25,443 nt of DNA, from positions 35,858-61,300 of IMG/VR virus record IMGVR_UViG_3300000101_000015; one strand, given 5' to 3'. Below are positions 9,001 to 14,400 of the stretch, piece after piece. Positions within the stretch are counted from its first letter, which is position 1, and each line of letters opens with the position of its first letter. The notes below the pieces were generated by a model. It ran no database searches, was not told the DNA's origin, and saw only the letters and a list, made by a program, of their open reading frames with translations. The position numbers and the translations under genes are program-made. The DNA comes from a virus.

Positions 9001-11419
9001 TACATTAAGTAAAGGTGCCGGTACATTAAGTAATCAACTTATATACCCCATAGTAGGTGCTCAAAATATTTTTGATTCAGTTAGAAGATTAAATGCTGCT
9101 GATAAAGATAATTTCTTTTTAAAATCATTTATTACACAGCTTCCAATTAGTGCTGAGACTAACATTAAAGGATTAAACTTGTTAGAAGCAAACACATGGA
9201 GAAATTTAAATAAGCTACAAAACATAGACTTACAAACTTCATTTGCTAAACTATATGGTAACCCTAACACAAGAAGAGATGCTATGACCATAGTAAATTA
9301 TATTATGGTTAAAGATGGTTTACAACTAGCAAGTCAAAGTTTATTGCAAGCAATATCACCATTTGTTTTAGATGGTTATTTACAGCAAATAACAAATGCA
9401 AAAGAGTCTCTTCTAAATGATAACAACTATGAAGAAACATTTGGATTAAGCAAAGAGGAATTGTTTAGTGAGTTTGAGACAGGCTACTTAACGTCTAATG
9501 TTAATACACTTAAAATTGTAGGCAGAGAAATATATACTGATATAGCAAACCAGTCTACAGTTCAAGGAACTCTTAAAGGTCAGATTAAAATTACAGAAGC
9601 AGATGGCAAAAGAAAGCTAACTCTGAAGAAGAGAACAAACAAAGCTGATGAGTCATTTGAATATGATAATCAGCCTGCAGTAATAAGAATCTATACTGAA
9701 GCAGAGCAACAGAGTGGTAAAATGAAAAAGTCATCTAGACTTTATAAACTCTTACCTAAAGACACAGAAGGCAACTTAGATCAATCAAGTTATCAGTATA
9801 TTGAAGTTCCAGCAATGGGATCTAATTTTCAGAATGGTATAGGGTTTATGTTTGGTCCTAGAGATACCTATGCTGAAGTTAGAGAAAACATAACAAATAA
9901 AGGATCAATTGCATTTGGTCAGGATATAGATATGCTAGGTGTTAACCAAGATATTGCTTTAGATGCTGCCTTAGATAATATGGAGTTTGACAGAAAGAAT
10001 TCATTACCTGCTCAAGCTTTAGGTATGGAAAGTGCAAATGTATCTGCTACAGAAGACAGTGTAGATTTTCAAATAGATTCATCTGTTCCTCCAGTTAACA
10101 TTGCACAGGTAGATGCTAATACATTTTTGGAAAGCATAACAACTCCTACAGAACAAACTAGTGGTGTTGAAGCTGAGATTAAAAGATTAGAGGCGGAAAG
10201 AGATAAGGAGTTATTGGCTAATAATAAGTTAAAATTACAGGATTTAAAAACAAAGGTTTCTAATAAATTTGGCACATTACAAGATTCTAAAGCAGAACTA
10301 TTAGAAAAGTATAAAGGAAATGAGGTTATTGAGTTTATAATCAACAATCTTTATGATGTAAATCCAGGAAGTAATGCGTATGTAGATTTAGATGAATGGC
10401 GCTCTTCTGAAATATCAAAATTTAACTTAAAAAGTAATAAGTTAGAAGAAGCAGTTATTTTTAACTTTCCTGAGCTAACAAAAAAAGAACTTACTAATAT
10501 TTTATCTCCTGTTAGTGAAAGTATTTTTCTAGAACACAAAGCTGCTTTAGTAGCTGAAGCAGAAGGTCTTTCTGGACTTCCTGATAATTTATCAGAATTA
10601 AATGCTGAAAAGATCATCACTAAATACGAGAAACTAATAGCTAAAGCTAAACAACAACAAACTAGTAAGGTTGAAATATCTTCTAATGCTAAAGGTTTAG
10701 CAGCAGCGCTTACTAATCCTACGGAATTAGCTAAGTCTAAAGGTAACCTTGCAGAGTCTTACCCTATAACTTTTAACGGTAAAAACTATAAAGATGTTGA
10801 GGCAGCTTATCAGGCATTAAAAGATAAGTCTGAAGCTAGGACTAAACCCACTAAGGAAAATAGTAATAACTATAGGTTGATGGTAGATTTAATATCAGCT
10901 AAATTAGAGCAACACCCTAGGTTAGTTTCTTCAATAACTGAAAAAGGAGGTGTTGATTGGATAAGTTCTTCTACTCACCAACCTACTAAACAAAATACAG
11001 TTTGGGAAACGGGTGGTCAAGATTGGTTTATTGAATCTTTAGCTGATGCTTATAGATCTACTCAACCAGCAACACAATCAAGAGAACAAGCTAATATTAA
11101 AACAGAGTCAGAAGGTGTTGTAGTAGCTGAAGATAACATGCCTAAATTAACTGCAAAACAAGATGAACAATTAGATTTATTTGAAGCAGCCTTGGAAGAC
11201 AAGTATCCATTAATAACGGAATTCTATAATGAAACAATTAATGCTCCATATATAGCAGATGAATTTTCAGAGATGAGAAAAAATCTAGCTGACAATAAAA
11301 TTGTATCTTTGGAGAGCCTGATAGCGCTGTATGAAGATCCTACATTAACATATAAGGGTAAAACTGAAGAGGAAAAAACTAAGAATTTCTTAGATGAAAT
11401 TAAAAGATGTAATTTATAG
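2..11419 (+). CDS. Giant crAss-like virion RNA polymerase multidomain protein (5' partial)
   Basis: The frame is open to the left edge: codons from base 2 run without a stop into the first ATG at base 50, so the true start probably lies outside the window. Residues below count that ATG as 1 (3,789 aa). Domains in order: a long unassigned N-terminal part (1-990); a zincin motif HEAFH at 995-999 with EEYMAD at 1061-1066; long helical segments; an RNA polymerase core at about 2100-2800 with the metal loop DFDID at 2482-2486; a charged helical, probably coiled-coil stretch near 3400-3450; a NADAR-like domain at about 3543-3685; and QLDLF at 3707-3711. Proteins of this family are packaged in the virion, injected, and transcribe early phage genes. 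It is longer than the phi14:2 protein (about 2,180 aa as I recall), so several functions appear fused here. The stop is 3 nt before the next giant gene, so the two are surely co-transcribed. The polymerase call is strong; the other domains are motif-based inference. Confidence 0.85.
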   Translation, partial: VVADQKARESVSPETVMQEEIVDIEQVLQEAEVPEIEVDQDNENSDVLRNILEQQYIIYRSNEVSQTPLTYDEWKKTGDALKITLAFDAIKRVWAKGYKISVEEYGVQSERTRIPTIEEVKNEKGFQEFLDSREGIEDPTIQKILSDLDLTYDIFTNRNIDTKSNLKPIKGGDGVMFRVIPKDVAGTDEKLYQILNNTGAELTAIQLDLIDGFGVYNTKQKAIEQFNILEEKYSDGKTFKFDGLNLVKGQFVYDKITGEAFRITRTPLGTKLTLVSSEDYGKAERKNPIRYETELDFSERFYIEKLIIEKVDAGAAKVKADDAVAIYAREGKNESKESAKERLNYIVANLDEEGVSKLTIKVSLNNELLPSDYSMRGAMIPNPYIKDKGEKYNLEIAITDPDMLKDINEGLVAEGLKAIDPALNGTFAHLSNDRFIFEVSQGKVFTPATMSIDLAKQVFVVGKNQTIEGQLEKAKNSWADNDALISFIDGIYSEGQTEVDLVSVIGNGFRLNKVDGYADYDGANPMVTLQEFYDKGLTSNGAGGIIIYDNTRSADGKTIDGKPNAITNIADDDLNKALLDEAEAGLKKNGSWQKMIGDNSMGYQERYQYAIKQSNGTWTLATAKTVGQDPAVIENWMSSMMDQVLLMKEGIKNDKGGFTTKPSIGPTGNYINGATNASIGAEVDLFNKTNNEGIRIAMNPGTNLFITVAPFGKIRAVVETNRTKTGVVYLTVEDIKAESNPMVNLKNLMDKVNTKMAEVGSPARIALPQFSTSLSLNATVQTMMESLATKLTTKVRRNATYIFQATSAKREASNNKAVNVSQTPVDQAEANTKKLTDLGDSITTDAIFQQTEVFTDAEGNPIPKGPELTATNTAAVDLTSLAQKPLDQLNSKMKEIEQTIKDEVGPRGLAEALRKNEVYQKLKIARDKLIANKIALSFTESDIKDLEEFTVWAQNNLPSFITIEDIRALGSNMLRGGIRVGGFALNLNALAGGLKIGGTIYTGSSNPFKYHEAFHSVYRLLLTPEEQENLRSIARKEVRAKLRAEGKSFVKEIQKFKNSAEQYDSLSKKELENLYYEEYMADQFQLFKNNATDSSTSSEVKSFFTRLLEWIKGVFSKYTKNELSKLFENIDAGKYANAQAVSNDFTDNYSNGVTIANAMIPYKSLQVGVTKGELYLESSVANNIVLSMAAMYIERQKDNPSESEIDRMNGIISDFAWLYNKDNEANIESISNPDKAELLSKLTDAFLDSQTYDDRTQSPFYKAAFSVLDTIDFQKAVEEDLAEEYEQEEGLRNVTQFGKETYLNGSFSSLSTYMRKYLATITREEGDIFGNQFITRDDGREEKLIVPINVYNTYNGIMKAVTGRTEPIEILQSLAIFADSNPDTKAAVSKIFNDLGINLGDQISEELLPTTITNSILFNQLKAFVNFKVEWLFQKADKAGNVITFSAAERDDANTQLSLWSQAFTTFLQEWKIRPQGRDNAVSSVSGFRRVLLSGQTFNKQQLTDQANNISKLVYDTTGIKLSPLYVKYSILKSNGVNNNDADQQLLLSLNTEAEAITAEQLYFIQEIIANKKNAHQLYSDEEGAAGRLKMMAVNNAIFDETIGLSVFKNVNGDLVNTHQKPTFHLKRVAALNNLSEIDRLLLKPYLRDNYLLNSEEFLAMSASNLLKIKRVSGVAEVETLDRNADYDQYISGVLNTTEYGSFTATQFLTNLINNYTLDFNTKSLALKNTIVNDETQQVEQIGTAPVQIRVLESSNTDDKISLPVIQAVSNVIDKAITPEAIDIAYGFVKNEYNRIVREQGEEGIQDSYKGYEERKNTFFNNSDLISDELKLGLEESAKANLEGKTFTFEEALSNNESGDKDFRKQLENRLNAKYDRFKSLYDRLNIDSKISKEIKSGLVQDKTGDARAKAVEASAKLNMRFDKDYNLKQIFLNDYLNTKSINELLLGDQALILKDAVDQIKRAKGQNAAYDNVYTSLTSEKLGVTSATEEISVLTFTDPVLESYFTGKDIERADAQMYITTKAFRHFWFGLGKLTQQQADVITKIEKGEEITTEDIFGESGLIATDGMLNSKKFVHFDGESFIKMSAFVLTPEYTSINTGKKDDNGNTVWAEHPLRPELHKLRQDLERLETTTGNVSIATPVSAQKMAKKNIQSLTSSITEPSSTISAKDFGLQVINPSNKNKVTEVSQIKILATNEQNDKQPIILEGYPGVTNIADVKRLYNDALKKRITLKYKNKRNLTFSFDGLMSEFSVSKERNKLTPDLAAFMTYAVNSLKASKSSGTIMEFFSIDPISGEPKFDFNNPLAAPKAQQLFLSYFTKDVFQEKIPGHGLALVSDFGNTVFRRVYSVEEVKQKDGTFKYLPLKHEVIREDVAKRMSGLEAFDYSLSTLSGMTIPKEGIVIVDRLRYGLQEFNAKGEPTGLRYSEGMMPAHLKDVYEKIQLKGGSIPDVIAKMFAVRIPSQDNHSTMNIKLVDFMPVYYGSSAMFPAELIEVSGADFDIDKVYTQIKEYYYSQDDRKFYAYGETKGREYADYVEYINNEVQKDNSYSEAVKSFKVQGSKLEDSYDDSELLDTPFTDSGLKAVTRLGLPATKKAYNTYKESYGEPYLAPYNNISLDMRFALMGNESVQNISVTPASLLAVEQSYEYLKRFAPNYVASMDGAQVDVDDAYGKTISFINNKGAAIGRAVSPNLYLSLLSEYKVKINPEQAFVFLGKEYTGFDQPLNKDGQRKQDEISAVITMLTDNSKENYMSKLGMHRQAVPLATNLVALGMPLKEAILLLNVKEVRDLFEKAANKENKFDPSFASLVNERLYDLKEQKKLGTLPAVEREEGSVFSKKIDEQSLGQMIESGASAQQEMEILDIISKINKISSFTGKMNSLTGISGSAGLGKNFASIAKTRADLVEIGAIEEKGVKPDMDISRILENSFVKQNLNIFNEITNELLPVTFLTATDGFTEFYNKLKKSLGTESNKFTEETEQKIKNDMLSYFTIKAYMNNTKNTLSKGAGTLSNQLIYPIVGAQNIFDSVRRLNAADKDNFFLKSFITQLPISAETNIKGLNLLEANTWRNLNKLQNIDLQTSFAKLYGNPNTRRDAMTIVNYIMVKDGLQLASQSLLQAISPFVLDGYLQQITNAKESLLNDNNYEETFGLSKEELFSEFETGYLTSNVNTLKIVGREIYTDIANQSTVQGTLKGQIKITEADGKRKLTLKKRTNKADESFEYDNQPAVIRIYTEAEQQSGKMKKSSRLYKLLPKDTEGNLDQSSYQYIEVPAMGSNFQNGIGFMFGPRDTYAEVRENITNKGSIAFGQDIDMLGVNQDIALDAALDNMEFDRKNSLPAQALGMESANVSATEDSVDFQIDSSVPPVNIAQVDANTFLESITTPTEQTSGVEAEIKRLEAERDKELLANNKLKLQDLKTKVSNKFGTLQDSKAELLEKYKGNEVIEFIINNLYDVNPGSNAYVDLDEWRSSEISKFNLKSNKLEEAVIFNFPELTKKELTNILSPVSESIFLEHKAALVAEAEGLSGLPDNLSELNAEKIITKYEKLIAKAKQQQTSKVEISSNAKGLAAALTNPTELAKSKGNLAESYPITFNGKNYKDVEAAYQALKDKSEARTKPTKENSNNYRLMVDLISAKLEQHPRLVSSITEKGGVDWISSSTHQPTKQNTVWETGGQDWFIESLADAYRSTQPATQSREQANIKTESEGVVVAEDNMPKLTAKQDEQLDLFEAALEDKYPLITEFYNETINAPYIADEFSEMRKNLADNKIVSLESLIALYEDPTLTYKGKTEEEKTKNFLDEIKRCNL
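2945..3270 (+). other. Zincin-type metalloprotease domain inside the giant polymerase protein
   Basis: H995-E-A-F-H999 (bases 3032-3046) is an intact HExxH zinc-binding motif. About 62 residues downstream, EEYMAD (1061-1066) could supply the third ligand (E1061 or E1062), as in gluzincin-like proteases where an E near an AD pair completes the site. The stretch just before it is Gly-rich with alternating hydrophobic residues, which fits the beta strands that precede the active-site helix. All predicted catalytic residues are present, so it may be active. A possible job is maturation of the giant protein or cleavage of a virion or host protein. Limits are approximate. Confidence 0.65.
6380..8330 (+). 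other. RNA polymerase catalytic core (double-psi beta-barrel region) with DFDID metal loop
   Basis: The core centres on SGADFDIDKVY, with the three aspartates D2482, D2484 and D2486 at bases 7493-7507. It corresponds to NADFDGD of cellular RNA polymerase beta-prime and to the DxDxD loops of YonO and RNAi-type polymerases. Upstream, AVRIPSQ (about 2441-2447) followed by VDFMP matches the spacing of the conserved R-x-P segment before the loop in beta-prime-type barrels. An earlier segment with SAQKMAKK near 2127 may belong to the other barrel. Downstream, MLTDNSKE (about 2727) and the following helix are the kind of conserved block seen after the barrels in this family. The motif is read directly; limits are inferred. 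Confidence 0.8.
10681..11085 (+). other. NADAR-like (YbiA-type) domain at the C-terminal end of the polymerase protein
   Basis: Residues about 3543-3685. The pattern follows NADAR proteins such as YbiA: YPITFNGKNYKDVEAAYQ matches the strand-turn-helix that carries the conserved Glu (E of VEAAYQ; the usual following His is Ala here), then a helix containing AKLEQHP, which resembles AKFEQH of YbiA, then WETGGQDWF, which resembles the Trp-Gly-Gly segment before the last helix. NADAR proteins act on ADP-ribose-type substrates, including removal of ADP-ribose from nucleic acid bases in some systems. The leading segment GLAAALTNPTELA is typical of phage versions as I recall them. Whether it is active is unknown. 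Confidence 0.55.
11168..11182 (+). other. QLDLF sliding-clamp-binding-type motif
   Basis: Residues 3707-3711 read QLDLF, an exact match to the bacterial beta-clamp-binding pentapeptide consensus QL(S/D)LF. It lies in an acidic, polar segment just after the NADAR-like domain and about 80 residues before the C-terminus, a plausible exposed linker. A short motif can arise by chance, so function is inferred. Confidence 0.35.
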
Positions 11420-11422
11420 AAT

Positions 11423-14400
11423 ATGGGAAAGTGTCATAACAAAAACTTAATAGAGTATAAAGCATTAAAGCAGGTTTACAAAACTGATATTATTACTAAT
11501 AATGTAATCAATCAATATCAAGGACTTGCTAACAATGATAATATACCTACTACTCTTCAAGCTAAGAATATGCTTGCTGATAAAAAAACTTTGTATAATA
11601 TAAAGCAAAGAGAATTTGGTACAGCTATTCTTAATAATTTAAGAAGATTAAAAATTATACATAGTTTTGAGGGGACATACTATATTAATAATACAGATCA
11701 AGAAACATTACAACCTAGTACGTCACTAGTTGAGTCTAATATAAGAAGGTTAAATAAATACCTTGAGGTAAATAACATTCCTTCTGAAACAGTAAACGTT
11801 AGTGCTACTAAGAAAACCTATGCTGTATCTATAAACAGTGATATGTTTTCTGCAAAAGATATGCTTGAGTCTTCTAGGTCATGGGATATGCCAAGATCAA
11901 GAAAGGTCATAATGCATCTAATGAAAATGTTTCCTGGTATTAATGTAAGGTTAGAGTCAGTTAAAGATGCTCAAGAATTATATGACTCACTACCTCAATG
12001 GAAGAAGTCAAAGGTTTCCTTTTCAGAAATTAATAGTTTTTATGTAAACGGTACAGCAGTATTAATAAAAGGGAGAGTTACAGATGAGACAGCAATAGAG
12101 GAAGTACTACACCCATTTATAGATGCAGTAAAAGTAGATAATGAGGTTTTGTTTAATTCTTTATTGGCAGAAGCAAAGAAGAATTTTCCAGAGATGACTC
12201 AACAAATTCAGGATGCGTACAATAACAAAAGAAGGTTTACTGAAGAAGACATACAGTTAGAAATAGTAACACAAGCACTATCAAGACATTTTAATAATGA
12301 ATATGAGAGCACACCAACAAAATCTTTTATGGACAAAGTCCTTGAGTTTTTAGAGTGGTTTGCAGATATTATTAAAAACCTCAATGAGGTAATTACAGGA
12401 AGAGAAATTAAAGTAGATAACATATCTGAAAAAGCAACACTTACAGACATTGCAAAGTTGCTGAATACAGATGGTATATCTTTTAAATTAGAAAGTTCTG
12501 TAAATGGAAGAGTAAGGTATAACTTATCTCCTAAGAAACAAAAGATAGTAAACACACAAAAAGCTATTGGTGGGCCACTTCAAAAAAGAATGGTTGATAG
12601 ATTGCTTCATTCTGTAAATGAAACAAAAGCAGAAGTAGATACGTTAACTGCTACTGAGTCAGTTAATTTTAATAGTGATGATCTTGTAATATTAAATAAA
12701 CTAGATGGTAAGTATTATAACCTTACTAAAAAGAAAGTATTTAGATCAGCAAAAGAAGCATTGGGTAGACCAGAAACTCCACAACAACAACTGATAAAAA
12801 ATGATGTTAGTACAATGCTTGATGCTATTGCTTCTAATGAAAATTTTGATAGTATAAAAGGAGACCTTTTAAATATAAATGAAGAAACAGGTAAAATATC
12901 TTTTGATAATTTAGTTGCTCAGATAGAAGTAATAAAAGATCCAGGAGACATAATGCTTACTAACGTTGTGTTTCATGATCAAGTTACTGAAATTGCATCA
13001 AAAGCAGACATAGTAATAATTACTACAGCAGGACAACTAAAGTTAATACAGATACAAGCAAACGATAGTAATGTTCTTACAACAAATCCTAAGACATGGT
13101 TACAGGGTATATTTACTAAGACTAGTGACATGGGAATTATATATGGAGATAAAAAAAATCCATACAATGTAGAAAAAATAACACTTGAAGAAGGCAGTCT
13201 ATATGCAGAAACTACCGGAACTAAGTCTCTGACTTTAAGAACATTAGATTCATTAGAGGTTAATGTTCTTAAAAGAATGGTAGAAAACATGGGCTATGAA
13301 TTAGCTTATGGAATAGGGAATGTGTCAAGCGTCCTTATGTCTTACAGTAAAAACAACATCAGGTTTGATGGTCACATGCCTCACGGATACAAACAAAATG
13401 TAGAAAAGGTTAATGCAATAATCCCTTCTGTTGATACAGTGTTGTCTCAAGAAGAGATATCAGACAATGTAATTAAAGATGCAGAAGAGCAAATATATAA
13501 TGCTGAAAAAGATATAGAAGGTGCTGAGAATTTAGCAAGTACTATTGATCCAATTGACTACCCTGCACAAAGTACAATTCAAGGTGCTTTAGATACATAT
13601 GAAAAAGCCCTACTAAAAACAACACAAGTTGAAGATTTAGTTAGGTCAAATATATATAGAGATAGAACACAAGAAGAAGTTAAGGAGGCAGTTACTAGTA
13701 CTCTAGGGTATATAACAATAGCAAGAGCTGAAGGACCGGTTGCAGCATCTAGAGTATATACACAGCTATTGCAAGATTCTTTAAGACAAATGAAGTCTTT
13801 TAAGGAGTATGCACAAGACCCTAAGAATCAAAGTCAAAAAGAGTATATAACATATGTTCTAAACTTTAATAGGTTTCTTTCTACATTTGAAGGGCTCCAT
13901 ACTTTAGAAGCTAACAGTGAACTAAATGCAACACAAAGATCTTTAGTTGGTAGTATCAAAATAGAATTGACTCAGTTGTTGGGTACAGATACAGTTTCTC
14001 AAACAGGCAAAGGTAGAGGTATAGTTAAGACAGCTATATTGGATTATGTTGCTGCAGTTATAAGAGCTAATAACCCAAAGGGAGGTAAGACTGATGCACA
14101 AACTGTTATTCAATCACACTCAGGAGATACGTTAACACTAGATGATTTAGATAGACTATTAACTCTTGTTCCAGATATTAACAGTTCAGAATTATATGCT
14201 AAAGATTTAGCAACATCAAAAGATGTTATCCTTGCAACCATGGATAAAATCTATAAAAGGAAAAGACAAGAGTATTTAGATAAAGTTGATGCAAGAAAAA
14301 AAGATATAATAAATTCAGGTAAAACATTACTTGAGCTGTCTTCTGAGAAAGATTTACAAAAGCTATATGACTTTATGCTTGAGTATAATGAGGATGGTGA

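Noticed and set aside
12208-12555. 115-codon open frame on the minus strand inside the second giant gene
   Set aside because: It is antisense to a well-supported coding region, with leucine/serine-rich composition typical of a mirror frame of AT-rich coding DNA, and has no promoter or neighbours.
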